From positions 105,820 through 169,819 of the forward strand of contig CACFLJ010000002.1 of assembly GCA_902567045.1 (NCBI GenBank): a DNA stretch of 64,000 nucleotides, written 5' to 3'. How positions within the stretch are numbered: position 1 is the stretch's first letter; each line of letters starts with the position of its first letter. The notes under the pieces were generated by a model. It did not search any database and had not been told where the DNA came from. It worked only from the letters and a program-made list of their open reading frames with translations. Source of the DNA: an uncultured Pelagibacteraceae bacterium (GTDB lineage: Bacteria; Pseudomonadota; Alphaproteobacteria; Pelagibacterales; Pelagibacteraceae). This document shows, one piece after another, positions 24,493 to 34,388 of this stretch. The position numbers and the translations under genes were made by a program.

Positions 24493-25296
24493 TTAAACTA
24501 TGGGTTTTAGCAAACCTAATATTTTTTTATGAATTGTTTTATTGGATGATACCACTACATGTCCTGCTTGTTTTGCATTTTGATTGTCCCACGTTGTTAC
24601 AATACCACCAGAAGCATTAATAATTGGTATTAGTGGATGAATGTCCCAAATTTTATTATTACATTGTATGACAACATCAATTCTACCTTCACATATCTGA
24701 GCATACGCCAATGCATCTGAACAAGGAAATTGTATTAATTTAAGAAGTTTTGGAATTTTTTTTTGTTGATTTAATGAAATTGCACCATGAAAACCAGCGG
24801 TCAATTTAATATCTTTAAATTTAACATTCTTGTTAATTGATAGTTTTTTTCTTTTTTTATTTTCAACAACGTATGCAATTTTTGGAGATTGATTATAATA
24901 ATATTTGTTTAACATAGGAAAGTTTGCCAAACCATATATTGGATTACCTTTATAATTTACTGATATTAAATTACTCCAGGTTGGACTTCCTATAACAAAC
25001 GACCTCGTTCCATCAATTGGATCAATTACCCAACTAAAATCACTTTTAGTTTTTTTGTAACCAAATTCTTCTCCAATAATTTCATGTCCAGGAAATTTTT
25101 TGCTTATTTTTGCTCTGATAAATTTTTCAAAAGCTTTATCGCATGTAGTAACAGGATCATATCCTTTGCCGAGTAATTTATTATTAACTTTAAAAGGCTT
25201 ATTAAGTTTTTTAAAATAATACTTTGTTAGGTCTATCGCTAACTGATTTAAAAACTTTGGAAATTCAATATTTATAATAGTTAAATTATCATTCAT
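24493..25296 (-). CDS. Inositol monophosphatase-family phosphatase (HisN-like)
   Basis: A 267-residue lithium-sensitive-type phosphatase. The metal motifs are GEEFG (Glu76), DPIDGTRSF (Asp92, Asp95) and WDIHP (Asp218). The DGTRSF variant and WDIHPLIPI are common in the histidinol-phosphatase (HisN) group rather than the true inositol monophosphatases (WDxAA). It could complete histidine synthesis or act on another sugar phosphate. It is the first gene of a leftward set of four. Confidence 0.83.
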   Translation of the reverse strand: MNDNLTIINIEFPKFLNQLAIDLTKYYFKKLNKPFKVNNKLLGKGYDPVTTCDKAFEKFIRAKISKKFPGHEIIGEEFGYKKTKSDFSWVIDPIDGTRSFVIGSPTWSNLISVNYKGNPIYGLANFPMLNKYYYNQSPKIAYVVENKKRKKLSINKNVKFKDIKLTAGFHGAISLNQQKKIPKLLKLIQFPCSDALAYAQICEGRIDVVIQCNNKIWDIHPLIPIINASGGIVTTWDNQNAKQAGHVVVSSNKTIHKKILGLLKPIV

Positions 25297-25345
25297 AATT
25301 TCACTTACTACTTAATTTCTCTTGATTAAAGTTAAATTTTAATTA

Positions 25346-26464
25346 ATGCTCAATCTTATGAAAATTGAGTTAGATAACAATAAGGTTTTTTTTAGAGATG
25401 AAAATCTTAATGAAGAAATACATCCTTTTTGGCTCAGAGAAAGAGTAGAAAATGTTGAATTATTGGATCAAAAGACACAGCAGAGACTCTTTGATCCAAG
25501 CACAATGGAATCAGACGTCATTATCAAATCTGCAATAATTGAAAAAGACCTATTAAACATAACTTTTTCAGATGGAATAGAAACTAAAATTGATATTAAT
25601 AAAATAATTCGAGAATTTAAAAATTCCAACTCAATTAGTAAAATCAAAGAAAAAGTAAAATGGACTTCATCACTTGATGGTGTAAAAAAATTCAATTTTC
25701 ATGAGAATATTTATGAAAGTGTTGAAATGCATGAATTGCTTGCTTCTTTTTACAAGTATGGATTTGCAATTATAAAGAATGTTCCAACTAATGATAATTA
25801 TTTAATCAAATTTGCAAACTCAATAGGCAGTGTTAGAAGAACTAATTTTGGCGAACACTTTAATGTTTCATCAAAACCTAACCCTAATGATCTTGCATAT
25901 ACACCGTTACCTTTGGCTCCTCACACCGATAATCCATATAGAAATCCAGTCCCTTGTATTCAGATATTGCATTGTATTGAAAATGAAGTAACTGGTGGTT
26001 TATCAACGTTGGTCGATGGTTATACTGTAACTGAAGATTTAAAAAAAGATTTTCCTGAATATTATGAAATATTAACCAAAGTAAAAGTAAAATTTAAATT
26101 TATTGATAAAGATGTGATTTTAGAAGACTGGTCTGAATTGATAGAGCTCGATGAAAACAAGAATTTTAAACAGGTTAGATTTAGTCCTCGGCTTGATTAC
26201 GTTCCGGTTTTAAAAAAAGAGGAACTAGACCTTTATTATAAGGCTAGAAAAAAATTATCCGATTTATATAACTCTGATTTCTATAGAATAGAATTTAGAT
26301 TAATGTCTGGAGATTTAATTATGATGGATAATTACAGATTACTTCATGGTAGAACAGAATTTAATCCAAATGAAGGTAAAAGATTTTTACAAGGGTGCTA
26401 TATTGAATATGATAGTACTGATAGCAAGCTTAGACATTTACAAAGAAAGTTTAATATAAATTAA
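25346..26464 (+). CDS. Gamma-butyrobetaine hydroxylase-like Fe(II)/2-oxoglutarate dioxygenase
   Basis: A 372-residue dioxygenase of the BBOX/TauD group. The first 90 residues form the small zinc-type domain typical of gamma-butyrobetaine hydroxylase (HPFWLRERV). The iron ligands are His193 and Asp195 (PHTDNPYR) and His334 (LLHGRTEF). It probably hydroxylates a trimethylammonium compound, as gamma-butyrobetaine to carnitine, which would link to quaternary amine use and the betaine transporter here. A second ATG four codons in (25358) is a possible start. It converges on ccdA with one base between. Confidence 0.85.
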   Translation: MLNLMKIELDNNKVFFRDENLNEEIHPFWLRERVENVELLDQKTQQRLFDPSTMESDVIIKSAIIEKDLLNITFSDGIETKIDINKIIREFKNSNSISKIKEKVKWTSSLDGVKKFNFHENIYESVEMHELLASFYKYGFAIIKNVPTNDNYLIKFANSIGSVRRTNFGEHFNVSSKPNPNDLAYTPLPLAPHTDNPYRNPVPCIQILHCIENEVTGGLSTLVDGYTVTEDLKKDFPEYYEILTKVKVKFKFIDKDVILEDWSELIELDENKNFKQVRFSPRLDYVPVLKKEELDLYYKARKKLSDLYNSDFYRIEFRLMSGDLIMMDNYRLLHGRTEFNPNEGKRFLQGCYIEYDSTDSKLRHLQRKFNIN

Positions 26465-26465
26465 T

Positions 26466-27173
26466 TTAACCTATGCTCTGTAGAAAAGGCATATACTCAA
26501 GAAGATAATAACCTAAAGCTTGCAACTGGTTAGTGATCATTAGTATTCCCGTAATTAGCAGTAAAGATCCACCAAACATATTTATCATCTTCATCTTTGC
26601 TTTTAGATTTTTAGAAAAAATCATAAATTTTTGTATCAAGTAACCTGATAGAACAAAGGGAATTGCTAGTCCAAGAGAATAAAATGACAAAAGTCCAATT
26701 CCTTTATTAATGCTATCTTCTGTTGATGCAATTGCAAGAATTGATCCTAGAATTGGACCAATACACGGTGTCCAACCAAAGCCAAAAGCCATCCCAATTA
26801 AAATAGAACTTATTATTCCTGTATTATTATTTGTTTGAAATCTTTTCTCATAATTTAAAAACTTTAGATTTATGAGTCCTAATATTTGTAAAGAAAATAT
26901 TATAATGATTATTCCAGCTCCAATTCTGAGTTGATAAGAGTTTTCTAATACTAAAGAACCTAAAAATGTAGCTGTAGCTCCAAAACTTATGAATACTATA
27001 GAAAATCCAACTGCAAATAAAATTATAGGAAAAATATTTACGGTTTTTTTTTCAAGTAATTCATTAAGAGTTGATCCTGATATGTATGAAATATATCCTG
27101 GTATTAGAGGCAGAACACATGGAGATAAAAAGCTAAGCAAACCTGCTCCAAAGGCTAAAATAAATTCGATCAT
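26466..27173 (-). CDS. ccdA: Thiol-disulfide electron carrier CcdA
   Basis: A 235-residue membrane protein with six predicted helices, carrying electrons across the membrane for cytochrome c maturation. The two redox cysteines are Cys19 (LSPCVLPLIPGY) and Cys137 (GWTPCIGPIL), at the matching places in the two half-repeats. It starts on the last base of the ppc stop (TAATG), an unusual partner. Cytochrome c genes are not nearby. Confidence 0.9.
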   Translation of the reverse strand: MIEFILAFGAGLLSFLSPCVLPLIPGYISYISGSTLNELLEKKTVNIFPIILFAVGFSIVFISFGATATFLGSLVLENSYQLRIGAGIIIIIFSLQILGLINLKFLNYEKRFQTNNNTGIISSILIGMAFGFGWTPCIGPILGSILAIASTEDSINKGIGLLSFYSLGLAIPFVLSGYLIQKFMIFSKNLKAKMKMINMFGGSLLLITGILMITNQLQALGYYLLEYMPFLQSIG

Positions 27174-29860
27174 TATCCTGTATTTTTAATAGCTGCTGAA
27201 ATACCTGCTATTGATGCCATCATTGCATCATTCAAGTCTTTTTTATTCTTCTTGTTTAATTTTTTTTGCAAAAGCTTATTCATTACTACTGCTTGTAAAA
27301 CATTAAGGATTTCGGAATATATGTTTCTAATAATTGCTGGACCTCTAAAACTCTTTCTTTGTTTATGAATTTCTTTTGGTGTTATTTGATCATTTAATTT
27401 TTTAACTGCATCAAATTGAAACCTTAATTTTTTTCCAACTCTTATGAGTTTATCATCAGCTAAATTTTTTTCATAAATTTTAGATATCTCAGGGTCTACT
27501 TTTGAAAGTACCATATCAAGTAAGTCCATTGTGGAATTAAAATACGGCCAATTTTTTTCCATATCTATAAGTGTCTTTTTAAATTTTTTAATTGATGAAT
27601 ATCTCAAAGCTTCTGCAGTACCTAACCATGCAGGTAACATTAATCTAATCTGCGTCCAGGCAAATACCCAAGGGATTGCTCTCAAACTATTTATATTATC
27701 AACATTTTTTCTTTTAGAGGGTCTTGAACCTATTGACAATTTACCAAGTGCCATATGTGGAGTTACAGTTTTAAAATATCTTATAAAATCTGAACTTTGA
27801 TTTATATTTTTTCTATAAGAGCTCGTTGATATTTCTGACATACTTTGAATTAATTTTACCCAACTATCTTTTGGCTTTGGAGGTGGGTTTAAAGTAGCTT
27901 CCATAACAGACCCTATATAACTACATAGATTATACTTTGCCAAAGGCTCATAACCATATTTTTGCTGTATTACCTCTCCTTGGTCTGTAATCCTAATTTT
28001 ACCATTCACTGAACCTGCTGGCTGTGATCTCAATGTAGCTTGTATTGGTCCACCCCCTCTTCCAGCAGATCCTCCTCTTCCATGAAAGAATGTTATGTCT
28101 ATTTTATATTTTTTAGCTAGTTTAATTATTTCTTGTTGTAATTTATATTGATGCCAACTCGCAGAAAGCTTTCCTGCATCTTTACTGGAGTCTGAGTATC
28201 CAATCATGATTTCCTGCTTATTATTAATATATTTTCTATACCATTTTAATGAAAAAAGTTTTTCCATTATTGGTTTTGCATTTATTAAATCATCTAAAGT
28301 TTCAAACAAGGGGACTACTCTTAGCCTGTTCTCAATGTTTGCTTCCTTTTGAAAGAACATAACTGATAGAACATCTGAGGCTGAGGATGTCATTGATATT
28401 ACATATGCACCCAAACATTCTTTAGGTTGAGTTGCTAATACTTTAAAAGTGGACCAAACTTCTTTGTTTTCTTTATTTTTAAATTGAAAATTCTTTAACA
28501 CATTTTTGTTCTGCATTTTTGCAGATAAATACTTTATTTTTCTATCCTCATCCCATGATGAATAATCTTGGTTAAGCTTTTTCTTTATATACTCTGCTAA
28601 TAATTGAGAATGCCTTGAAGACTCTTGTCTAATATCAAGTCGAGCAAGATTTATACCAAAACATTTGGCTCTACGCATTAAATCTAATAGATCACCACTT
28701 GCTATATTTTCACTTTGATTTTGTTCTAACGACTCTCTAACTACTCTCAATGGTTTTAGAATTTCTTCTCTCTCGGATAATAAATTTTTTTCATTTAGTG
28801 GTTCGTTATTTACTAAATGACGTTCTATTGCTCGGTGGGTTTTTCTTAGTTTATCTCTTAACGGTCTTAGATAAACTCTATAAGGCTCAAATGTTTTTCC
28901 TGTAATTTTTAAAATTTTATTTGAACATTTTTCCATAGAATAAGATCTAATTAATTTTGTCATTGACTTTTCATAAAGTTTAGCTGCCTCCCACCTTGAT
29001 AACAAAATAACTCTTTTTGTGACTTGTGCAGTAACAAATGGATTTCCATCTCTATCACCGCCCATCCATGATCCAAACTCAATAGGATTAAAATTTTTAG
29101 GCAAACCTTTGCCCATATTTTTTTCAAATATTTGATTTAATCTTCTATACACTTTAGGAATTGTATCCCACAAGCTATCTTCTATAATTGCAAGTCCCCA
29201 CCTCGCTTCTTCTGCTGGAGTTGGTTTAGATCTTTTGATTTCATCAGTATTCCATATAATCGTGATTTCATCAAAAACTTTACGATCTAAAATTTTTAAT
29301 TTTGAGGGATAATTTTTAAGTAGATTTCTTTGCTCTAATATTTCAGTTAAAGAATGATATTTCTGTATTAAAGTTCTTCTTTTAACTTCAGTTGGATGCG
29401 CAGTTAAAACAATTCCAATATTTAAACTCTTAGCAATATTATAGATTTTATTATTTGATATTTTTTTATTTTTAAAAAAATTTTCAAATATTTCCTCTAT
29501 GAAAATATTTTGAAATTTTTTATCTTGTTTGACATTTTCATAGAGATCTAAAGTCCTTGATGCATCAATTGATTCAGCCAAATTATAAAAATTCATAAAG
29601 TGGTTAAATGCTCTAGTTAATTTAAAAAGTGAATTTGGAGATAATTTTTTAACCTCGTTTAAAATTTTTTTAAAAGGCTCTCTATGATTTTTATTAGCTA
29701 TATTTGCTTTAGACAGTAACCTAATCTTCTCAACAAGATCAAAAAACTTCTGTCCTTCTTGATTTTTGATAACTCTACCTAATATATTGCCTAAATATCT
29801 AACATCATCTCTTAAAGATTTTGTTGGTATTCTTTCATAATAGAGGTCTCTTTTTAGCAT
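27173..29860 (-). CDS. ppc: Phosphoenolpyruvate carboxylase
   Basis: An 895-residue cytoplasmic enzyme making oxaloacetate from PEP and bicarbonate. Diagnostic sequences are TAHPTEVKRR (His155), the FHGRGGSAGRGGG loop near residue 585, YSDSSKDAG and the C-terminal KNTG (usually QNTG). The length matches the bacterial family. Its start overlaps the SMP-30 gene by 26 bases, placing it at the end of the sugar-acid block. Co-expression would replenish C4 acids while sugar acids are converted to pyruvate or PEP. Confidence 0.97.
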   Translation of the reverse strand: MLKRDLYYERIPTKSLRDDVRYLGNILGRVIKNQEGQKFFDLVEKIRLLSKANIANKNHREPFKKILNEVKKLSPNSLFKLTRAFNHFMNFYNLAESIDASRTLDLYENVKQDKKFQNIFIEEIFENFFKNKKISNNKIYNIAKSLNIGIVLTAHPTEVKRRTLIQKYHSLTEILEQRNLLKNYPSKLKILDRKVFDEITIIWNTDEIKRSKPTPAEEARWGLAIIEDSLWDTIPKVYRRLNQIFEKNMGKGLPKNFNPIEFGSWMGGDRDGNPFVTAQVTKRVILLSRWEAAKLYEKSMTKLIRSYSMEKCSNKILKITGKTFEPYRVYLRPLRDKLRKTHRAIERHLVNNEPLNEKNLLSEREEILKPLRVVRESLEQNQSENIASGDLLDLMRRAKCFGINLARLDIRQESSRHSQLLAEYIKKKLNQDYSSWDEDRKIKYLSAKMQNKNVLKNFQFKNKENKEVWSTFKVLATQPKECLGAYVISMTSSASDVLSVMFFQKEANIENRLRVVPLFETLDDLINAKPIMEKLFSLKWYRKYINNKQEIMIGYSDSSKDAGKLSASWHQYKLQQEIIKLAKKYKIDITFFHGRGGSAGRGGGPIQATLRSQPAGSVNGKIRITDQGEVIQQKYGYEPLAKYNLCSYIGSVMEATLNPPPKPKDSWVKLIQSMSEISTSSYRKNINQSSDFIRYFKTVTPHMALGKLSIGSRPSKRKNVDNINSLRAIPWVFAWTQIRLMLPAWLGTAEALRYSSIKKFKKTLIDMEKNWPYFNSTMDLLDMVLSKVDPEISKIYEKNLADDKLIRVGKKLRFQFDAVKKLNDQITPKEIHKQRKSFRGPAIIRNIYSEILNVLQAVVMNKLLQKKLNKKNKKDLNDAMMASIAGISAAIKNTG

Positions 29861-30746
29861 TTTTAATTACAAACTTTTTCTGGTTTATACCAATAGCATT
29901 AGTTTGTATTTTAAATAAACTTCCCGAAAATTTAAATTTTTTAATTTCACTGTTTTTCATACCTTTTAATGCAGATGTGACAAATAAATCTGAATTTTTT
30001 GGACCCCCAAAGGCGCAATTAGTAATATTTTTAGCAGGTAAATTGATTTTATGTATCTGTTTTGCAAATTTATTTAAAACACTTACGCAAGCTCCGTGAA
30101 ATTGGCATACCCATAAATTTCCAGCTTTATCTAAGGTCATGCCATCTGGCACTCCTTCCTTATTTGAAAATCTTTTAAATATTTTTTTACTTACTATATC
30201 TTCGTTTTTATCTATCTTAATTTTGTAGATTATCCTTTTTCTACTATCTGTATGGTAAAAGTTGTTTTTATCAATAAATACAGGCCCATTAGTAATCATG
30301 TAATTGTCGTCTACTTTTTTAAGATTAAATTTTTTATCTAGGCAATATAGAGATCCATTTGGGATATTTCTTTCAGGGTTATCCATTGTTCCAAACCAAA
30401 GTTTTCCATTAGGATCTGTTTTGCCATCATTAATCCTGTTCATTTTTAATGGCCTTTCAATAGCTATCGATTTAATTTTTTTTTTACTTTTTAAATTTAC
30501 TATTCTTAATTCACCTTGGAGACCTAATATAAATATTTTATTTTTAATATGAGCTAAAAATCCTATTTCTTTATTTACTTTAATAGTTTCTTTTTTTTTA
30601 TTTTTTAAATTTAAAATATGAATTCTTTTTTTTTTAATGTCTGTAAAATAAATTGAGTTATGCTCTTTGACCCACAAAGTACCTTCACCTAATGTACATT
30701 TTAAATTCCACAAAACTTCCGGTTTTGAAGTTATAATCTTAGCCAT
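29835..30746 (-). CDS. SMP-30/gluconolactonase family lactonase
   Basis: A 303-residue six-bladed beta-propeller that opens sugar lactones. The divalent metal ligands match SMP-30: Glu21 (LGEGTLW), Asn153 (ITNGPVF) and Asp201 (VPDGMTL), with Arg104-Asn106 in the substrate pocket. No signal peptide is seen, so it is cytoplasmic. It overlaps the enolase-superfamily gene by 8 bases. In this block it would hydrolyse an aldonolactone or aldarolactone made by a dehydrogenase. Confidence 0.9.
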   Translation of the reverse strand: MAKIITSKPEVLWNLKCTLGEGTLWVKEHNSIYFTDIKKKRIHILNLKNKKKETIKVNKEIGFLAHIKNKIFILGLQGELRIVNLKSKKKIKSIAIERPLKMNRINDGKTDPNGKLWFGTMDNPERNIPNGSLYCLDKKFNLKKVDDNYMITNGPVFIDKNNFYHTDSRKRIIYKIKIDKNEDIVSKKIFKRFSNKEGVPDGMTLDKAGNLWVCQFHGACVSVLNKFAKQIHKINLPAKNITNCAFGGPKNSDLFVTSALKGMKNSEIKKFKFSGSLFKIQTNAIGINQKKFVIKNAKKRPLL

Positions 30747-31911
30747 TATACTCGTATTCTTTTATAAAATCTTTTTTTGGATTAATTCCAATTCCTATAT
30801 TTTCTAGTGGGGATGCAAATCCATCTTTGTCTTTTACTTGATCTAAAATTGAAAATTTTTCTTCAGCTAGATCTGTAATAAAAATATTTTTTTCAGTGGT
30901 GTCGAATTCTAACATTGATTTTGTTGGAAATAGTCCACCTGGCATATCTGGCAAAGAAGTAAGTAAATGCAGATTTACTGCTACACTTAAAGCTGAACCC
31001 CATACATGATTAACAATTGGGATGAAATTCGACTGAGCTAACGCTGATACTTTTAAATATTCTGTAATTCCACCTAAACCACAAACTTCTGGTTGGGCTA
31101 TATCAATGCAATTATTTTTAATTAATTGATTCCAGCCATATTTTGTGAACTCTGCTTCACCACCGGCAATGTTTGTTTTTAATCTTTCTTTAAGTTCTTT
31201 GTATCCATCGTAATCCTCTGGTGCCACAGGTTCCTCAAACCAATAAATTTCCATTTCATCTAATCCTCTACCCACATATAAAGCATCATTTTTATTATAT
31301 GCATGATTGGCATCGACCATTAGTTTAAAATCGTCTCCAATTGCTTCTCTTACTGCGCTTACTAACTTTAAATCTTCTTTTGGACCTAAACCAACTTTCA
31401 TCTTCATCGCCTTGAAGTTTTTTTCTTTTATTTGATTGGCTTCTTTTTTGAATAATTCACATAATTCTTCGACTGATTTTTTTTGCAGCATCATTCCATA
31501 ACCATAAACTGGAATTTTGCTGTTAGTTTTGCCACCTAATAATTGATAAAGAGGCAATTTTGCTTTTTTTGCCAGTATATCCCACAATGCTATATCAATT
31601 CCTGATAATGCCTGAATAGGCATTCCTTTCTGGCCACTATCTCTAAGTAAATTATAAACTTTATGCCAGATATATTCTTTATTAATTGGATCTTCTCCTA
31701 TTATTAAAGGCTGTATTACTTTTTCTACAATATATTTGTTAGCAAGAGCTATATTTCCAGGGCCAAAACATTCTCCCCAACCCCTAATACCTTCATCCGT
31801 CTCTATCTCTACTAAGTGAGCGGTTCTGTGTTTGTAATATTGCTGAGAATATCCTAATTCTTTATCCAACTCATATCTAAGTACATGACTTTTGATTGAG
31901 CTAATCTTCAC
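30739..31911 (-). CDS. Mandelate racemase/enolase-superfamily sugar-acid enzyme (galactarolactone cycloisomerase-like)
   Basis: A 390-residue member of the mandelate racemase group. The KxK motif is at Lys170/Lys172, metal ligands are Asp200 (VDANH), Glu226 (FEEPV) and Glu252 (GGEAEF), and the general base is His302 (NHVWGS). Several stretches (GWGECFGP, LRDSGQKGM, ALSGIDIALWDI) strongly resemble D-galactarolactone cycloisomerase. It may be that enzyme or a sugar-acid dehydratase; the subgroup cannot be settled by eye. It lies 5 bases after the FAH gene. Confidence 0.85.
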   Translation of the reverse strand: MKISSIKSHVLRYELDKELGYSQQYYKHRTAHLVEIETDEGIRGWGECFGPGNIALANKYIVEKVIQPLIIGEDPINKEYIWHKVYNLLRDSGQKGMPIQALSGIDIALWDILAKKAKLPLYQLLGGKTNSKIPVYGYGMMLQKKSVEELCELFKKEANQIKEKNFKAMKMKVGLGPKEDLKLVSAVREAIGDDFKLMVDANHAYNKNDALYVGRGLDEMEIYWFEEPVAPEDYDGYKELKERLKTNIAGGEAEFTKYGWNQLIKNNCIDIAQPEVCGLGGITEYLKVSALAQSNFIPIVNHVWGSALSVAVNLHLLTSLPDMPGGLFPTKSMLEFDTTEKNIFITDLAEEKFSILDQVKDKDGFASPLENIGIGINPKKDFIKEYEYNG

Positions 31912-31916
31912 AATTA

Positions 31917-32759
31917 TTAAACAGCAACTACTTTAGAGTTCTGTTCTCCTAAATTTTCTATTGATAATTTCATTTCATCACCAGCTTTTAAAAATACTTG
32001 AGGCTTTCTTCCCATGCCTACTCCTGGGGGAGTTCCTGTAGTTATAATATCTCCAGGTTGTAATGACATGAATTTACTCACATAAGATACAATGATATCT
32101 ACATTAAAAATCATAGTACTTGTATTTCCTGTTTGCATTCTTTCTCCATTTACATCCAACATCATCTTTAAATTATTAATATCTTTAATTTCATCCTTAG
32201 TTACTAAGTAAGGCCCAGTAGGTCCGTAAGTGTCATGAGACTTTCCTTTAACCCATTGTCCCATTTTTTCAATTTGCCATTCTCGTTCACTAACATCGTT
32301 TACTAAACAATATCCTAAAATATGATCTTGTGATTGACTTTCTGAAATATGTTTTGCTTCTTTTCCAATTACAATTCCAAGTTCAACTTCCCAATCTAGT
32401 TTTTTTGATCCAGAAACTATTTCTACATCATCATTAGGACCACACATTGAGCTAGTAGCCTTCATAAACATTATTGGTTCTTTAGGGATATCGGCACCGA
32501 CTTCAGCTGCATGATCTGAATAATTAAGTCCTATTGCAACAAATTTTCCAGGACTTGTAATACATGAACCTACTCTCTCATTAGTTGAAAGTTCAGGCAA
32601 ATTTGATATGTCTGCGCCTTGAATTTTTGAAATCGTCTCAAAATTTAAATTATCTGGGTTTAAATCATTTATATGAGAACTGATGTCTCTTATTTTTCCA
32701 TCAGCGTCTAAAATTGCTGGTTTTTCTTTTCCTTTTTCTCCTACTCTTAATAGTTTCAT
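31917..32759 (-). CDS. Fumarylacetoacetate hydrolase-family protein
   Basis: A 280-residue FAH-fold hydrolase/lyase. The metal ligands lie in DWEVELGIV (Glu124, Glu126) and VNDVSERE (Asp155). The C-terminal GDIITTGTPPGVGMG is diagnostic. Family members cleave 2,4-diketo acids. Beside an SDR of the 2-keto-3-deoxyfuconate dehydrogenase kind, it would suit hydrolysis of a 2,4-diketo-3-deoxy-sugar acid to pyruvate plus a hydroxyacid, as in non-phosphorylative L-fucose or L-rhamnose breakdown. Confidence 0.87.
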   Translation of the reverse strand: MKLLRVGEKGKEKPAILDADGKIRDISSHINDLNPDNLNFETISKIQGADISNLPELSTNERVGSCITSPGKFVAIGLNYSDHAAEVGADIPKEPIMFMKATSSMCGPNDDVEIVSGSKKLDWEVELGIVIGKEAKHISESQSQDHILGYCLVNDVSEREWQIEKMGQWVKGKSHDTYGPTGPYLVTKDEIKDINNLKMMLDVNGERMQTGNTSTMIFNVDIIVSYVSKFMSLQPGDIITTGTPPGVGMGRKPQVFLKAGDEMKLSIENLGEQNSKVVAV

Positions 32760-32775
32760 TGTTTCTCCTTTATAT

Positions 32776-33519
32776 TTAAATTGTCATTCCACCATCAACA
32801 GAAAATGTATTTCCTGTTGTAAATGTTGATTCATCGCCAGCTAAATAAATAGCCATAGAAGCAATTTCTTCAGCTGTTCCTAGTCTTCCCATAGGTTGTC
32901 TTGCTATAAAATCTTTCTTAGCTTGAACAGGATCAGGGCTTTGGTTTACCCTATCTTGCCAAGAAGGAGAGAAAACTGTTCCTGGTGCTATTGAATTACA
33001 TCTAATATTTTGTTTTACAAAGTCTGAAGCTATAGACTTAGTTAACCCAATAATTGCAGCTTTTGATGCACCATAAACAAATCTATTTGGTAAACCTTTT
33101 AAACTGGAGGCAATAGACGAAACATTGATTATACTTCCACCATTTTGCTTCACCATTAACGGTAAAATTGCTCTGCACATGAAATACATAGATTTAATGT
33201 TTACATCAAAAGAAAAATCCCAATCTTTTTCTTCACAATCTAAAATTGTTCCATGATGAACAAATCCTACTGCATTAAACAAAACATTAACCTCATCAAG
33301 TGTTTTAACAAATTCTAAAATTGCGTTGTTGTCAGTAGAGTCTAAAGTTTTAACTTTTATATTAGGATATTCTTTATTTAAATCAGCTAAAGTTTTTTCA
33401 TTCAAATCTGTTGCTATTACATGAGCCCCTTCGTTATGAAAAGCGATTGCTGTTGCTTTTCCGATACCTTGGCCTGCTGCTGTAACTACAATTTTTTTAC
33501 CTTCTAGTCTTCCGCTCAT
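32776..33519 (-). CDS. SDR-family oxidoreductase (2-keto-3-deoxy sugar-acid dehydrogenase-like)
   Basis: A 247-residue short-chain dehydrogenase. The nucleotide loop is TAAGQGIG (13-20), the catalytic set is Ser135/136, Tyr149 and Lys153 (YGASK), and VDGG is near the end. The AGQGIG form, ATDLN after the second strand (NAD preference) and SIAPGTVFSPSW resemble DHRS6/2-keto-3-deoxy-L-fuconate dehydrogenase. It overlaps the GarR-like gene by 4 bases and precedes the FAH gene, consistent with sequential steps. Confidence 0.87.
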   Translation of the reverse strand: MSGRLEGKKIVVTAAGQGIGKATAIAFHNEGAHVIATDLNEKTLADLNKEYPNIKVKTLDSTDNNAILEFVKTLDEVNVLFNAVGFVHHGTILDCEEKDWDFSFDVNIKSMYFMCRAILPLMVKQNGGSIINVSSIASSLKGLPNRFVYGASKAAIIGLTKSIASDFVKQNIRCNSIAPGTVFSPSWQDRVNQSPDPVQAKKDFIARQPMGRLGTAEEIASMAIYLAGDESTFTTGNTFSVDGGMTI

Positions 33520-34388
33520 TTATTATTTATCCTTTCAATTTCTTTATAAAGTGAACTATGGTCTGTTTCACCATGTCCATTTTCAACAAGAGATTTATAC
33601 ATTTCTTTAACCAAATTTGAAATAGGTAAATGAGTATTATAATTATTGGCACATTCTAAGATATTATTCATATCTTTTAAATGAACTGATGTTCTACCTT
33701 TTGGAGTAAAATCTTTATTGATCATTCTTTTTCCATGTGTCTGTAGAACTTTACTGTCTGCCCAACCACCTGACAAAGCTTTGATCATTTTATTTGGATC
33801 TGCTCCAGCTTTTTCACAAAGAGTAACAGCCTCTGCCACAGCACCAATTGTTAAACCAACTATGATTTGATTTGCTAATTTTGAAACTTGTCCACTTCCA
33901 ATTGGACCGACTAATGTTGGGTTACCCATTTTTTTTAAAATATCAAATGCATCGTCAAAAATATTTTGCTCTCCCCCAACCATTATGGCTAACGAGGCTT
34001 CCTCTGCGCCAATAGTTCCTCCAGATACAGGTGCATCCAAATAATTTACATTTTTTAATTTTAAATTATTACCATGTTTTGTAGCAGTAGTTGGCTTAAC
34101 TGAACTCATATCAATAACTATTGAACCAGATTTTAAATTTTCTAAAAAATCAGAATCATTCATCACTGCATCCACAGCAGTATCATCTGTTAACATTGTG
34201 ATAATAATATCGCTTCCATCCACAGCATCTTTTAACGTATTTGAAATTTTTGCTCCAAATTCTTTTAGTGGTTCTGCTTTATTCTTTGATCTATTGAATA
34301 CTGTTAAATTATATCCTGCTTTTGCTATATTTTTAGACATTTGCAGACCCATCAGGCCTATGCCTATAAAACCTATTTTTTTTGTCAT
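33516..34388 (-). CDS. Beta-hydroxyacid dehydrogenase (GarR/2-hydroxy-3-oxopropionate reductase-like)
   Basis: A 290-residue NAD(P)-dependent enzyme. GFIGIGLMG (6-14) binds the cofactor, the substrate motif is DAPVSGG (118-124), and catalytic Lys170 lies in GSGQVSKLANQ. This signature is shared by tartronate semialdehyde reductase and 3-hydroxyisobutyrate dehydrogenase. In a sugar-acid operon the former is more likely, because aldarate cleavage yields tartronate semialdehyde. It directly follows dctM with no gap. Confidence 0.88.
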   Translation of the reverse strand: MTKKIGFIGIGLMGLQMSKNIAKAGYNLTVFNRSKNKAEPLKEFGAKISNTLKDAVDGSDIIITMLTDDTAVDAVMNDSDFLENLKSGSIVIDMSSVKPTTATKHGNNLKLKNVNYLDAPVSGGTIGAEEASLAIMVGGEQNIFDDAFDILKKMGNPTLVGPIGSGQVSKLANQIIVGLTIGAVAEAVTLCEKAGADPNKMIKALSGGWADSKVLQTHGKRMINKDFTPKGRTSVHLKDMNNILECANNYNTHLPISNLVKEMYKSLVENGHGETDHSSLYKEIERINNK

